Of a DNA stretch of 64,000 bases, positions 33,052 to 41,710 are shown one piece after another. Location: contig CAMCBN010000004.1 in NCBI GenBank assembly GCA_945873065.1, positions 43,835 through 107,834 on the forward strand, given 5' to 3'. The notes beneath the pieces were generated by a model, which searched no databases, was not told where the DNA came from, and saw nothing but the letters and a program-made list of their open reading frames with translations. Source of the stretch: an uncultured Candidatus Saccharibacteria bacterium. GTDB lineage: Bacteria > Patescibacteriota > Saccharimonadia > Saccharimonadales > Saccharimonadaceae. Position 1 is the stretch's first letter; each line of letters starts with the position of its first letter. The position numbers and the translations under genes were made by a program.

Positions 33052-33100
33052 AAAAGGCATAAAACCGAACATCTGAAGCATGTCTTCTTCGCGCAGACAC

Positions 33101-33910
33101 CTATTCAGCGACTTCGGTGGTAGGTCGCATATATACCACTGGTGTTTGCTGCTGCTTGGCAAACTTTTTGCCTACCTGGCGGGCTTGGCGCTCTTCTTTA
33201 TCATTCCAATATCCCCAAGTGCCTACGAGCACTGCCATCGACACCGCAGAGAGAGCAACACCGCCCATGAGACACGCCTCGGCCACCGCTCGAGCGACAT
33301 CGGGGCTCAATAATTTGTCTCCATAAGATACACTGGCATGTCCTAACACACCGAACGAGAACGTACCACCAACAGCCATATCAAAACCAGCAGACCTGCT
33401 CAGGTTAATAGCTTTTATCCCTAATCTATATCGCTTTGAACCGGCTGACGATGGCTTGCCTTTTAGCCGCTCTACCACGTGAAACATCTCATGGCCAAAC
33501 GTATCAGCACATTTACGCCAATTTCTTTGGCCCTCGCCTTTATATCGTACAACCACCCGAAAGCTACCGCTGTCGTGCAAATACTTGGTATAACCCTCTG
33601 TGCCACCATGCGCTACCCCGATTATCTGACTATCAATCGGATCCGCAACAATCACTTCCCGCACCCTGCCCACGCACTCCTCCGGAACACCAGCCATTTG
33701 CATGGCATCTCGCACCGCATTGGGATCATAATCAATCACCATACCATCTGGCACATACTTACCCATACTCGTCTCAAACGACACAGGGATCTCCTCTAGC
33801 ATGCTCACAGGAGGACGAATGCGTCGCGACTGCGTGGCGACATTCTCGATTAGCTGCTCTGGCTTCTGTGGCGTATTAGAAACCGTAGCCGATGAAAAAC
33901 GTTCTGGCAT
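33101..33910 (-). CDS. Putative zinc metalloprotease with one membrane anchor
   Basis: A 269-aa protein. It has a disordered N-terminal 45 residues and a domain with strands around IIGVAHGGTEGYTKYLHDSG. Next comes the zinc motif HEMFH (TFGHEMFHVVERLKG, near residue 140), where HExxH fits gluzincin-type proteases. A hydrophobic helix lies at about 215-235 and a basic cytoplasmic-type tail ends the protein. There is no N-terminal signal peptide. The third zinc ligand is not obvious, and no family is recognised. TATAAT and AGGAGTCT are packed directly before the ATG. Confidence 0.6.
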   Translation of the reverse strand: MPERFSSATVSNTPQKPEQLIENVATQSRRIRPPVSMLEEIPVSFETSMGKYVPDGMVIDYDPNAVRDAMQMAGVPEECVGRVREVIVADPIDSQIIGVAHGGTEGYTKYLHDSGSFRVVVRYKGEGQRNWRKCADTFGHEMFHVVERLKGKPSSAGSKRYRLGIKAINLSRSAGFDMAVGGTFSFGVLGHASVSYGDKLLSPDVARAVAEACLMGGVALSAVSMAVLVGTWGYWNDKEERQARQVGKKFAKQQQTPVVYMRPTTEVAE

Positions 33911-34060
33911 AGACTCCTATTATAAAATAATGAAGCTATCAAAGCAATACACCAGTATAGGGCTCTAATGGTCCTAAGTACCATCATCCAGTAGCCCTGA
34001 TTCTACGCTAGCATTAATACCCCTATTCACTGCACTTCTCGGGCTAAGCGCCCCAAATGC

Positions 34061-34096
34061 AAAATAACACACCTCCATTTACAGAGGTGTGTTATT
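34061..34096 (-). terminator. Rho-independent terminator of the ribosomal protein operon
   Basis: AATAACACACCTC / GAGGTGTGTTATT, a perfect 13-bp stem with an 8-nt loop, followed on the minus strand by TTTTGCATTT. It stands 22 nt past rplO, so secY, adk, map and infA do not follow as they do in many bacteria. Confidence 0.85.
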
Positions 34097-34117
34097 CTTA
34101 TAGCCTAGACGATATGT

Positions 34118-34600
34118 CTACGCAGTTTTGTCGTCTGCCTCAGCTTGTTCGGCTGATTTCGGCAACGGTGTAGCAGTTTTTTCGAATTTGCCACCGGATT
34201 TTTCGAGCATAGTCACGACAGTCTTGGATGCGCCCTGCGTCCGCAGAGTTATCTTGGCAGTCAATTCGTCACGTGCTATCACCTTGACAGCGTGGAATGG
34301 CGTAGCTATCAAATCTGCTTCGTATAATACGAAATTATCGACATCGCCTTCCAAGCTGTTCAAGCGATCACTATAAACGACCTGTGCTGGGGTACGTAAG
34401 CTCTTGAAACCGCGCGCCTTTGGTATAGCTGTAGCGATACCGTTTTGGCCACCCTGAAACATACTGCGAAGCTTTTTTCCAGTACGAGCATTTTGCCCTT
34501 TGGTACCACGGCCAGCAGTCTTACCACCACCAGCGGAGATACCGCGACCGACACGCTTGCGATCTTTGTTCGCAGAGACCTGGAGTTGGTTGTACTTCAT
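34118..34600 (-). CDS. rplO: 50S ribosomal protein uL15
   Basis: A 160-aa protein, last gene of the spc block. The glycine-rich N-terminus is typical (RVGRGISAGGGKTAGRGTKGQ), as is FQGGQNGIATAIPKARGFKS. The last 25 residues are an acidic/Ala extension. It follows rpsE by 1 nt; rpmD (uL30), which usually stands between the two, is absent, as known for CPR genomes. Confidence 0.96.
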   Translation of the reverse strand: MKYNQLQVSANKDRKRVGRGISAGGGKTAGRGTKGQNARTGKKLRSMFQGGQNGIATAIPKARGFKSLRTPAQVVYSDRLNSLEGDVDNFVLYEADLIATPFHAVKVIARDELTAKITLRTQGASKTVVTMLEKSGGKFEKTATPLPKSAEQAEADDKTA

Positions 34601-34601
34601 G

Positions 34602-35201
34602 TTACTTCCCCTCCTTCATGACTTTTTGAGACTTTTTCTCAGCGCCGACCCACTGCTCACGTGGTACCAGGCCAGCTAATGCTTCGACAGTCGCATAAGC
34701 GATATTAACTTTGTTGGTACTACCAAGACTCTTGGATAGTAAGTTGCGAATACCCGTCACACCGATGACTGCGCGCACTACGCCACCAGCGATAATACCA
34801 GTACCAGGTGCAGCTGGCTTGATAAGGACGCGAGCACCACTCAGCTTGACCTCCATGTCGTGTGGGATCGTCTCGTTAACCACCGGAATGGTTACCAGGT
34901 GTTTTTTGGCGACATCGGTGGCTTTAGCAATGGCCGCCTGTACATCAGCGCCTTTGGCTACACCAACACCAACCTTATTCTTGCGGTTGCCTACTACGAC
35001 TAGCGCCTTGAAGCGAAAGCGGCGACCACCCTTGACTACACGCGACACACGGTCGATATTGATAACGACTTCTTCAAATTCCTTTGGCGCATCATCGCGC
35101 TGGTTGCGCCGGTCATCGCGGCGACCACCTCGGCCTTGCCGACCGCCACGTTGTCGTTGGCGATCAGCACGAGGTGTGGTTTGTTCTTTGGCTTCGGCCA
35201 T
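34602..35201 (-). CDS. rpsE: 30S ribosomal protein uS5
   Basis: A 199-aa protein. The first 40 residues are an Arg/Gly-rich extension (QRGGRQGRGGRRDDRRN) not found in most bacteria. The dsRBD-like core follows (VVINIDRVSRVVKGGRRFRF; VGVGVAKGADVQAAI) and the C-terminal domain PAAPGTGIIAGG. It works in decoding fidelity. It is tightly coupled to rplR upstream and rplO downstream. Confidence 0.97.
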   Translation of the reverse strand: MAEAKEQTTPRADRQRQRGGRQGRGGRRDDRRNQRDDAPKEFEEVVINIDRVSRVVKGGRRFRFKALVVVGNRKNKVGVGVAKGADVQAAIAKATDVAKKHLVTIPVVNETIPHDMEVKLSGARVLIKPAAPGTGIIAGGVVRAVIGVTGIRNLLSKSLGSTNKVNIAYATVEALAGLVPREQWVGAEKKSQKVMKEGK

Positions 35202-35202
35202 T

Positions 35203-35562
35203 TTAGAACTCCAATCCTTCCTTGCGAGCTGCGTCGGCTAGCGCTCGTAGGCGACCAGCGTACTGGCGGCCATTGCGGTCGAACACAACTGCGTTAATCT
35301 TTGCTTTTTTGGCTTTTTTGGCGATCTCAGTACCAACTTTTGCACATTTTTCGGTCATTGTACTACCAGCAGCCCTAGCACCGACTGTAGTAGCAGCGAC
35401 CAAAGTTTCACCAGCTACGTCATCGATCAACTGTGCACTGACATGCATATTACTGATGGTAACGCTCAAGCGCGGACGCTCCGATGTGCCGCTGACCTTG
35501 GCTCGAACGCGACCTTTGCGCAAATTGCGGTTCAACAGTTTGTGTGAAAGTGAACTAGCCAT
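35203..35562 (-). CDS. rplR: 50S ribosomal protein uL18
   Basis: A 119-aa 5S rRNA-binding protein of normal length. Family features are [20 protein letters not shown] near the N-terminus and [21 protein letters not shown] at the end. It overlaps rplF by one base and precedes rpsE by 1 nt, so all are translationally coupled. Confidence 0.96.
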   Translation of the reverse strand: MASSLSHKLLNRNLRKGRVRAKVSGTSERPRLSVTISNMHVSAQLIDDVAGETLVAATTVGARAAGSTMTEKCAKVGTEIAKKAKKAKINAVVFDRNGRQYAGRLRALADAARKEGLEF

Positions 35563-36104
35563 TACTTCTTACCTGCCTTTCCTGCTTTGCGCAAAATTTG
35601 CTCATCGACGTACGCTATACCTTTGCCCTTATACGGCTCAGGCTTCTTGAGCGCACGGATCTCGGCGGCTACCTGCCCGACTTTTTGCTTATCGATGCCA
35701 GAAACAACTATAGTCATCCGCTCGTTGCTGACATTGACGCCTTCAGGTGCTTTGTATTTAACTTCGTGGCTAAAGCCAAGGCTCATCGTCAGCTCATTAT
35801 TGCTTGATGCAACACGAAAACCGACACCTTTGACTTCGAGACGCTTCTCGTAACCCTGTGTCACGCCAGTAACCATATTATTGATAAGCGCGCGCATCAG
35901 ACCATGCTGGGCGCGAGCGGTTTTGGATTCATCTTTGGGATGAACCGTCACCTGTCCGTCTTCGACTTTCACCTCAACTGCTGGCGTGATGAACTGCTTG
36001 AGCTCACCTTTCGGGCCTTTAACGACCACATCGCCAGAGTCAACCGTGATTGTCACACCGGCCGGAATTGCTACCGGCAGTTTTCCGATTCGACTCAGAC
36101 TCAT
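35562..36104 (-). CDS. rplF: 50S ribosomal protein uL6
   Basis: A 180-aa protein with the two repeated uL6 domains ([20 protein letters not shown] at the start, and [19 protein letters not shown] containing the conserved PEPYKGKGI signature). It is the first gene of the second half of the split spc operon: rpsH lies 1.7 kb upstream, beyond an insertion. It has its own extended -10 promoter and an AAAGGTG ribosome binding site. Confidence 0.97.
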   Translation of the reverse strand: MSLSRIGKLPVAIPAGVTITVDSGDVVVKGPKGELKQFITPAVEVKVEDGQVTVHPKDESKTARAQHGLMRALINNMVTGVTQGYEKRLEVKGVGFRVASSNNELTMSLGFSHEVKYKAPEGVNVSNERMTIVVSGIDKQKVGQVAAEIRALKKPEPYKGKGIAYVDEQILRKAGKAGKK

Positions 36105-36127
36105 GTCTCACCTTTCTCGTGATATTA

Positions 36128-36152
36128 ATAACCTAATGATTCTAACAAAAAA
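36128..36152 (-). promoter_or_regulatory. rplF promoter, shared motif with rpmE
   Basis: On the minus strand: T6, extended -10 TGTTAGAAT, CA, TTAGGTTAT. 23 of 25 bases equal the rpmE promoter at 8459-8483. It restarts transcription of the split spc operon at rplF. Confidence 0.65.
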
Positions 36153-36253
36153 TCAGAGGTAGCGCAAGTCATCTAGGTACAGAACCGACTATCAATTTCT
36201 TACCATCACGCGACCCGTCACTCGTACACCATAATGGTGATGGCGATCAGATA

Positions 36254-36397
36254 CTAGTCGCGGTTATTCTGCTGCTTATTTTTCAGGCTAGATAATTCTT
36301 TTTTCAATTTGTTGATTTCGCTGTATGCCCAGACTCCTAGTATAAAAGCCACCCCAGCTAAGCCAAGGGCTGTTCTGATTTGCGATTCAATAGGCAT
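36254..36397 (-). CDS. 47-aa single-pass membrane peptide
   Basis: A small ORF missed by the track. It reads MPIESQIRTALGLAGVAFIL and continues with a short helix, then KLKKELSSLKNK, ending in Asn and Arg residues. One membrane helix (residues 8-26) is followed by a charged amphipathic helix. The ATG has GGAAGGA 8 nt upstream, and a TGTTACAAT -10 lies at 36473-36481. No family recognised. It stands inside the insertion that splits the spc operon. Confidence 0.6.
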   Translation of the reverse strand: MPIESQIRTALGLAGVAFILGVWAYSEINKLKKELSSLKNKQQNNRD

Positions 36398-36472
36398 ATA
36401 ATCTATCCTTCCATACTACTCGCCGCACATACCTTCATGCATAACGGACTACTTACTTTTGCTAGTTATCTT

Positions 36473-36499
36473 ATTGTAACATGCGACGTAACATGCGAC
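36473..36499 (-). promoter_or_regulatory. Extended -10 overlapping a 12-bp tandem repeat
   Basis: GTAACATGCGAC occurs twice without spacing at 36476-36499 (plus strand). On the minus strand the downstream copy supplies the TGTTAC of a TGTTACAAT -10 (36473-36481). A duplicated operator over the promoter of the 47-aa peptide is one reading. Confidence 0.5.
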
Positions 36500-36667
36500 A
36501 AGAGTGTTTCAGCTGAGCACTAAACTTATTCAATCATATATCTTTTGTTGACCATATACCGACCGACTGCCTGCACTCAAAGCAGGACTACGGTCTACCC
36601 CTATCGCGAAGAAGCTTGAGCTAATTTTTTATTCATAAAGCTTATGCTTATTATAGTAACAGTCTCT

Positions 36668-37585
36668 TCATCGCATAGCATCGAAGTCTGCAGGGGTAAA
36701 CAAAAGCTCGCCACTAGACTGCCGATAAATCGGTATGTACATGCCACTATCCACTACAGCCTGGCTCACCCGTTGTCGTAAGTCTTCTTGTGACATCACC
36801 TCGCTAGTGTTACGTGTATTGCCCTCGTATCTATCGACCTTATCACGAAGAATGATACTTTTTATTTCTGTGGCGGGCAAACCACCAAATATCTGCCATT
36901 GGTTTTTGCGCCTACCCGCCCGATAGGCCTGGATGGGGCTATCAGGGTCTGGACGACGGGCGATCAGGTTCACCAAGCCAAATAAGCTATTTTGTGGTAA
37001 CGGTATGACGCTATCATCTGGTTCGTATCGCGTACCAAGGAAGCTGACCGTAAACGGAAAAGCAGGGTCTACCGAACCATCATGGGCATCAATGGCTTCG
37101 CCACAAAGTAATCCTTGAGCAAGCACTTGCTTTAACGCGCCAGGAGATGTCGCATGAATCAGGTCATCGTCAGACACTGGCGGTTGGTCGGTAAGTACCT
37201 GACGACGATTACGCTCATCGACAAGACGCCGAAATGTTTCATCCTGCGATATTGCTGTCACATCAAATATGCGCCGCATCAAACAATCACGCTGCACAGA
37301 AGTATCTAGAAGCGAAAAAGGCACTCCCTTTTCTGGGTCAATCTCGTCAGTCAGCGCCAACAGATCATCTGAGGCTACCCTTCGATAGCTCCAACCATCT
37401 TCTGACAATAACCCACTGCGGTGGCGCATAGGCAGCGCTGTCGGTACTTGACGTATCTGAACAGCCTGCACCGAGTCTGTGTTGCCGTTCATGAGTATAC
37501 CCAAGGCACACCGGCCAATTTTATACCAATCAGCTACCGATACTGGCGGCTGATTATCACCTTCAGCGGGCGTATACTCTGACAT
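36668..37585 (-). CDS. Hypothetical protein inserted in the spc operon, possibly ADP-ribosyltransferase-like
   Basis: A 305-aa soluble protein between rpsH and rplF. From about residue 143 it reads DDLIHATSPGALKQVLAQGL, resembling the H-x-T ... I/L-x-x-G-L opening of Tpt1/DarT-type ADP-ribosyltransferase folds. A later EIKSIILRDKVDRYEG could be a closing strand. The match is by eye and weak. There is no signal peptide. The ATG has AAAGGAG upstream and a terminator separates the gene from rpsH, so it is an independent unit placed in an otherwise conserved operon. Confidence 0.6.
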   Translation of the reverse strand: MSEYTPAEGDNQPPVSVADWYKIGRCALGILMNGNTDSVQAVQIRQVPTALPMRHRSGLLSEDGWSYRRVASDDLLALTDEIDPEKGVPFSLLDTSVQRDCLMRRIFDVTAISQDETFRRLVDERNRRQVLTDQPPVSDDDLIHATSPGALKQVLAQGLLCGEAIDAHDGSVDPAFPFTVSFLGTRYEPDDSVIPLPQNSLFGLVNLIARRPDPDSPIQAYRAGRRKNQWQIFGGLPATEIKSIILRDKVDRYEGNTRNTSEVMSQEDLRQRVSQAVVDSGMYIPIYRQSSGELLFTPADFDAMR

Positions 37586-37742
37586 TTATACTTCTCCTTT
37601 GACATTCGATACATTACATTTTATCAACAGCTAGACAACACACACATTACAAATAGTAACATTCATTGAGCTAACATTATAACAGATATTTACTATATAG
37701 CAAGTAACTACACATTTGGTCTTTCACTAGCGTAAACATAAC

Positions 37743-37775
37743 GAAAACGCTCGAGGTCTTGCCCTGAGCGCTTTC
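37743..37775 (-). terminator. Terminator after rpsH
   Basis: GAAAGCGCTC / GAGCGTTTTC stem (10 bp with one G-U pair) and a 13-nt loop on the minus strand; the 3' arm itself carries the T run. It lies 23 nt past rpsH and would end the S10-spc transcript before the insertion. Confidence 0.6.
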
Positions 37776-37797
37776 ATTTCATGACTATGCAAAAAGG

Positions 37798-38199
37798 TTA
37801 GTACACCTTTAGCAGCAACTCTCCACCAAGCTTTGCCTTGACAGCTTCGCTACCTGTCATCACACCTTTTGAGGTAGAGATGAGCACCAAACCGCGACCA
37901 GATTTCACTTTTGGAATCTCGGCTGCCCCAACGTAGACACGGCGACCTGGCTTTGATACACGAGATAGCTCGGTGAAAGCAGCGTTTTCGCCATCCTTAT
38001 TAATAGTGATGACGAGTGTGCCACGCGGCTTGCCATCCTCGATCTTGACATTAGCCAGATAGTGGTTTTTGACCAACTGCTCAGCGACTACTTTCTTCAT
38101 TTTGCTAGATGGAACGCGGACTTCGGTTTTGCCAACCATCGCAGCATTGCGGATGCGGGTCAGGAGATCCGCGATTGGGTCGGTTGATTGTAAACTCAT
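37798..38199 (-). CDS. rpsH: 30S ribosomal protein uS8
   Basis: A 133-aa protein that binds the central 16S domain. Family signatures are DPIADLLTRIRNAAMVGKTEV at the start and GLVLISTSKGVMTGSEA near the end. Normal length. It is the last gene of the continuous rplC-rpsH run; a terminator follows. Confidence 0.97.
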   Translation of the reverse strand: MSLQSTDPIADLLTRIRNAAMVGKTEVRVPSSKMKKVVAEQLVKNHYLANVKIEDGKPRGTLVITINKDGENAAFTELSRVSKPGRRVYVGAAEIPKVKSGRGLVLISTSKGVMTGSEAVKAKLGGELLLKVY

Positions 38200-38217
38200 A
38201 GCTTTCTCTCCTTTCCT

Positions 38218-38487
38218 TTACCAGCTACTCTTTGTCACGCCCGGGATGTTACCGTTTGATGCCTCTTCGCGAAAACGGATACGGCTCATGCCGAAGCGTC
38301 GCATATAACCGCGTGGACGACCATCGAGCATATCGCGGTTTTTAAGACGCGAAGGGCTCGAGTTGCGCGGCAGCTTCTGCAAACCCTCTAAGTCGCCAGC
38401 AGCTTTGAGTTCGGCACGCTTGTCGGCAAACTTCGCGATGAGTTTCTGGCGCTTTTTGTCGCGAGCAATCATGGATTTCTTCGCCAT
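38218..38487 (-). CDS. rpsN: 30S ribosomal protein uS14, cysteine-free form
   Basis: An 89-aa protein of the zinc-independent (C-minus) type: no CxxC pairs are present. [20 protein letters not shown] opens it, and the conserved C-terminal [20 protein letters not shown] closes it. The ORF track begins 24 codons earlier inside rplE; the true ATG follows GGAGGGG and starts 1 nt after rplE ends. Confidence 0.96.
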   Translation of the reverse strand: MAKKSMIARDKKRQKLIAKFADKRAELKAAGDLEGLQKLPRNSSPSRLKNRDMLDGRPRGYMRRFGMSRIRFREEASNGNIPGVTKSSW

Positions 38488-38488
38488 A

Positions 38489-39067
38489 CTATTTCCCCTC
38501 CTTTTCAAAAGGTAAACCAAATTTTTCGAGCAAAGCACGGCTAGCGGCTGGGCTACCATGCTCGATGGCGATCGTTACCTGCATCCCATGGATAATCTGA
38601 GTTTCTTCGAATGTCAGCTCGGGAAAAATCGATTGATCAACGATACCGAGGTTGTAATTACCACCCTTGTCGAACTTGCTGCCAACACCATGGAAGTCGC
38701 GGACACGCGGCAAGCCAACATTTACGAGACGATCAAGAAACTCGTACATACGAGCACCGCGCAAAGTCACCATGACACCGATAGGTGCACCCATGCCTTT
38801 ACGTATCTTGAAGGTGGCGATCGACTTTTTTGCCAACCGATCGACTGGTGCCTGACCAGTCACCTTGGTAATAGTATTGCGAACCAGCTGATGAAAACGC
38901 TTGTCTTCCTTGTGCTTACCGATTCCTGCGCTGACCACAATTTTCTCGAGTTTCGGCACTTGGTGGATGTTTTCGAGCTTCAATTCGGCCTGAAGTTCCT
39001 TACGATACTGAGTATCGTACAAGGCTTTCAAGCGAGGAGTCGGTACGGCTGATGCTGTGTCTGCCAT
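38489..39067 (-). CDS. rplE: 50S ribosomal protein uL5
   Basis: A 192-aa 5S rRNA-binding protein. Conserved stretches are [18 protein letters not shown], the [19 protein letters not shown] core and [18 protein letters not shown]. The ends are slightly extended. It overlaps rplX by one base and is followed at once by rpsN. Confidence 0.97.
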   Translation of the reverse strand: MADTASAVPTPRLKALYDTQYRKELQAELKLENIHQVPKLEKIVVSAGIGKHKEDKRFHQLVRNTITKVTGQAPVDRLAKKSIATFKIRKGMGAPIGVMVTLRGARMYEFLDRLVNVGLPRVRDFHGVGSKFDKGGNYNLGIVDQSIFPELTFEETQIIHGMQVTIAIEHGSPAASRALLEKFGLPFEKEGK

Positions 39068-39390
39068 TATTTGACCTCCTTATTATTTAGCTGCCGAGCG
39101 ACGCGAACCTTCACGCCATCAGCATTTATCTTATAACCAACACGACTGGTTTTGCCTGTCTTTTCGTCGACGACCAGAGCCAATTTGTGTAGCGGCATTG
39201 GTACGTGAATATCCTTAGTTCCGCCGCGTGGGTTCAGCTGATTTGGCTTGACGTGACGATGACCGAGCCCTACACCTTCGACCAGCGCAGTCTGCGCCAC
39301 TGGGTCGACCGACAAAACCTTACCTGTAGTACCTTTGTTGTCACCACTGATGATCTTCACGATATCGTCTTTTCGAATACGCTGAGCCAT
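39067..39390 (-). CDS. rplX: 50S ribosomal protein uL24
   Basis: A 107-aa assembly-initiating protein with an N-terminal KOW motif (IRKDDIVKIISGDNKGTTGK). The NQLNPRGGTKDIHVPMPLHK segment is family-typical. It overlaps rplN and rplE by one base each. Confidence 0.96.
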   Translation of the reverse strand: MAQRIRKDDIVKIISGDNKGTTGKVLSVDPVAQTALVEGVGLGHRHVKPNQLNPRGGTKDIHVPMPLHKLALVVDEKTGKTSRVGYKINADGVKVRVARQLNNKEVK

Positions 39391-39758
39391 TAGAGTACCT
39401 CCGGCGCTAGGCTGATAATCTTATTATAACCAAGGTCACGCAATTCGCGTGGCACTGGGCCAAAGACACGTGTCGCCTTTGGCGATTTATCATCGTTGAT
39501 AATCACCGCAGCATTATCATCGAAGCAGATCGTACTACCATCTTTGCGGTGAATCTGGTCACGAGTGCGCACCACTACGGCTTTGACGACTGATTTCTTT
39601 TTGACGTTACCAGTCGGGCTGGCGTCTTTGACTGTCGCAACGATGATATCACCGACACGAGCATAACGGCGCCGGGTACCACCGAGCACACGGATACATA
39701 GAATAGATTTTGCACCACTGTTGTCTGTCACCTTGAGGCGTGATTCTTGCTGGATCAT
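39390..39758 (-). CDS. rplN: 50S ribosomal protein uL14
   Basis: A 122-aa protein of standard length, near-universal in sequence: [20 protein letters not shown] at the start and [20 protein letters not shown] at the end. It overlaps rpsQ by 4 nt. It forms part of the bridge to the 30S subunit and the docking site of silencing factor RsfS. Confidence 0.98.
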   Translation of the reverse strand: MIQQESRLKVTDNSGAKSILCIRVLGGTRRRYARVGDIIVATVKDASPTGNVKKKSVVKAVVVRTRDQIHRKDGSTICFDDNAAVIINDDKSPKATRVFGPVPRELRDLGYNKIISLAPEVL

Positions 39759-40039
39759 GCTACCTCCTCTTCGGTGTCATCTTTAACTTCGACAGAGCCC
39801 TGTGATCGCTTGACTATAGAGTCAAGTCGAAAGGCTTTGCTCTTGCTGATCGGGCGAGTCTCTACGATCCGCACCGTATCGCCAACGTTAGCGTCATTGG
39901 CCTCATCGTGAGCGGCATACTTACGGGTCACTGTGTATTGTTTGCCGTAGATTGGGTGCGTCTCGCGGCTAGTCACGGTCACCGTAATTGTTTTGTCGTT
40001 CACAGCTGAGGAGACCACGCCGGTCAATATTTTGGCCAT
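39755..40039 (-). CDS. rpsQ: 30S ribosomal protein uS17
   Basis: A 94-aa OB-fold protein. Recognisable parts are [36 protein letters not shown] and [17 protein letters not shown]. The last 15 residues are an acidic extension. It overlaps rpmC by one base and rplN by 4 nt. Confidence 0.97.
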   Translation of the reverse strand: MAKILTGVVSSAVNDKTITVTVTSRETHPIYGKQYTVTRKYAAHDEANDANVGDTVRIVETRPISKSKAFRLDSIVKRSQGSVEVKDDTEEEVA

Positions 40040-40245
40040 TAGTTTGTCCCTTCCTGCTGGAGAGCGTTAATCTGCGTTAATAAACGAGCAATGTCGCGGC
40101 GAAGCGCCCCGAGTGCGCGTGGATTGGTGAGTTCACCAGTCTTGTGACCTCGCTGAGCCGCTAGCAAATCAGCCCGCTTGCTAGCAAGCTCTTGCTGGAG
40201 CGACTCGAGAGAAGTATTTTGTGTTGATCGTGCTGAGTCCGCCAT
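40039..40245 (-). CDS. rpmC: 50S ribosomal protein uL29
   Basis: A 68-aa two-helix protein near the polypeptide exit. SLESLQQELASKRADLLAAQ and the closing RRDIARLLTQINAL match the family; the loop reads GELTNPRALGALR. Starts and stops overlap both neighbours by one base, so it is fully coupled. Confidence 0.94.
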   Translation of the reverse strand: MADSARSTQNTSLESLQQELASKRADLLAAQRGHKTGELTNPRALGALRRDIARLLTQINALQQEGTN

Positions 40246-40658
40246 TATGCATCACCTTTCTTAACAAACCGTGTTTTGACTGGCAATTTGTGGCTAGCTA
40301 GGCGCATAGCTTCGCGAGCGACATCCTCAGGCACGCCCTTCATCTCGAAGAGGACCGTACCCGACTTTACCTTGGCTACGAAGAATTCAGGGTTGCCCTT
40401 GCCGCCACCCATCTTCAAGCCAAGCGCTTTGCGGGTCACCGGGGTGTGCGGAAAAATACGAATCCAGATCTTACCACCACGCTTGACGTAACGGGTCATT
40501 GCCTGACGAGCAGCCTCGATCTGACGACTGGTAACGCGCTCGTTGCCGAGGCTTTGCAGACCGTAATCACCGAACGCGACGTAATTACCGCGTGTAGCTA
40601 CGCCATCATTTTTGCCGATGCGGACCTTGCGAAATTTTGTTTTCTTTGGTAATAACAT
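40245..40658 (-). CDS. rplP: 50S ribosomal protein uL16
   Basis: A 137-aa protein at the peptidyl-tRNA and 5S site. Typical are [39 protein letters not shown] and [20 protein letters not shown]. Normal length, overlapping rpsC and rpmC by one base. Confidence 0.98.
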   Translation of the reverse strand: MLLPKKTKFRKVRIGKNDGVATRGNYVAFGDYGLQSLGNERVTSRQIEAARQAMTRYVKRGGKIWIRIFPHTPVTRKALGLKMGGGKGNPEFFVAKVKSGTVLFEMKGVPEDVAREAMRLASHKLPVKTRFVKKGDA

Positions 40659-41299
40659 TACTTCGCACTCCTTTCACCCTTATAAATCCAGACCTTCACA
40701 CCAACAATACCGACACCTGGACAGTTTGCTCGAGCAACATGAAAGTCGATGTCAGCCCGCAGTGTATGTAGTGGTACCGAACCTTCGATGACCTTCTCTC
40801 GGCGAGCCATCTCAGCGTTATTCAAACGTCCAGCTACCTCAATACGGATACCTTTGGCATTAGCATTCATGGTATTTTGAGCAGCCATCTTGACAGCGCG
40901 ACGGAAATTAGCGCGACGCTCTAGCTGGCGAGCAATGTTTTCAGCTACCAACTTAGCGTTCAGCTCTGGACGGCGAACCTCTTCGATATTAATACGAACA
41001 GGGCGACTCGTGATCTTCTCGATCTCTTTTCTGAGCTCTGTCACACCAGCCCCACCGCGACCGATCACCACACCAGCTTTGGCGGTATGGATAGTAATGG
41101 TGGTTTGATTCGGACTACGCTCAATCTCAACTCGAGCGATAGTCGGACGACTAGCATAGCGTGCTTCGATCAATGAGCGAATCTTTGTGTCTTCTGCCAA
41201 CCAGGTCGCAAACTCACGCTTGTTCTGATTGAACCAACGCGAACCCCAGTTCTTGTGAACCTGGAGGCGGAAGCTGAGTGGGTTAACTTTCTGACCCAT
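40658..41299 (-). CDS. rpsC: 30S ribosomal protein uS3
   Basis: A 213-aa protein of the mRNA entry site. It has the N-terminal [21 protein letters not shown] and the KH domain with [20 protein letters not shown]. The C-terminal domain includes [20 protein letters not shown] and WIYKGE. Directly downstream of rplV with no gap. Confidence 0.98.
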   Translation of the reverse strand: MGQKVNPLSFRLQVHKNWGSRWFNQNKREFATWLAEDTKIRSLIEARYASRPTIARVEIERSPNQTTITIHTAKAGVVIGRGGAGVTELRKEIEKITSRPVRINIEEVRRPELNAKLVAENIARQLERRANFRRAVKMAAQNTMNANAKGIRIEVAGRLNNAEMARREKVIEGSVPLHTLRADIDFHVARANCPGVGIVGVKVWIYKGERSAK

Positions 41300-41710
41300 T
41301 TACTTTTCCTCCTCTTTTGCCGGCTTGTCGGCTTTTTTAGCGGGTTTTTTCACCTGTTTGACAACGCCACTCACCTCTACCAAGATATGACTAGAGCGTT
41401 TTTGGAAAGGCTGTGCCCGGCCACGACTGGCTGGTTTATAGCGACGCATGCGCGGACCAGCGGTCACACTCAAGGTGTGAATATCGAGACTTCGCGCATC
41501 GAGACCGTGGTTGTTGATAGCGTTTGCCTGTGCACTAGCGATGGCCTTTTTGACGGCCAACGCAGCGCGACGTGGTGTATGGTCGAGAATAACTAGCGCA
41601 TCAGCTACGCTGCGGCCACGCACTAGGCTCGCAACGATCGACACCTTACGAGGTGTCTGGTCGACACCCTTAATATGTGCGCGAACTGTAAAACGTTGTG
41701 CTTCAGCCAT
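41300..41710 (-). CDS. rplV: 50S ribosomal protein uL22
   Basis: A 136-aa protein whose loop lines the exit tunnel. The core reads RKVSIVASLVRGRSVADALV and DARSLDIHTLSVTAGPRMRR, then YKPASRGRAQPFQKRSSHI. The C-terminal 20 residues are a Lys-rich extension. It overlaps rpsS by one base. Confidence 0.97.
   Translation of the reverse strand: MAEAQRFTVRAHIKGVDQTPRKVSIVASLVRGRSVADALVILDHTPRRAALAVKKAIASAQANAINNHGLDARSLDIHTLSVTAGPRMRRYKPASRGRAQPFQKRSSHILVEVSGVVKQVKKPAKKADKPAKEEEK

Noticed and set aside
33471-33486. parS-like sequence TCTACCACGTGAAACA
   Set aside because: 13 of 16 bases fit the parS consensus, but one half is broken, it is a single site inside a coding region and 17 kb from parAB; chance is likely.
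34711-35241. Plus-strand 176-aa ORF opposite rpsE
   Set aside because: Shadow of rpsE; composition is an artefact of the antisense frame.
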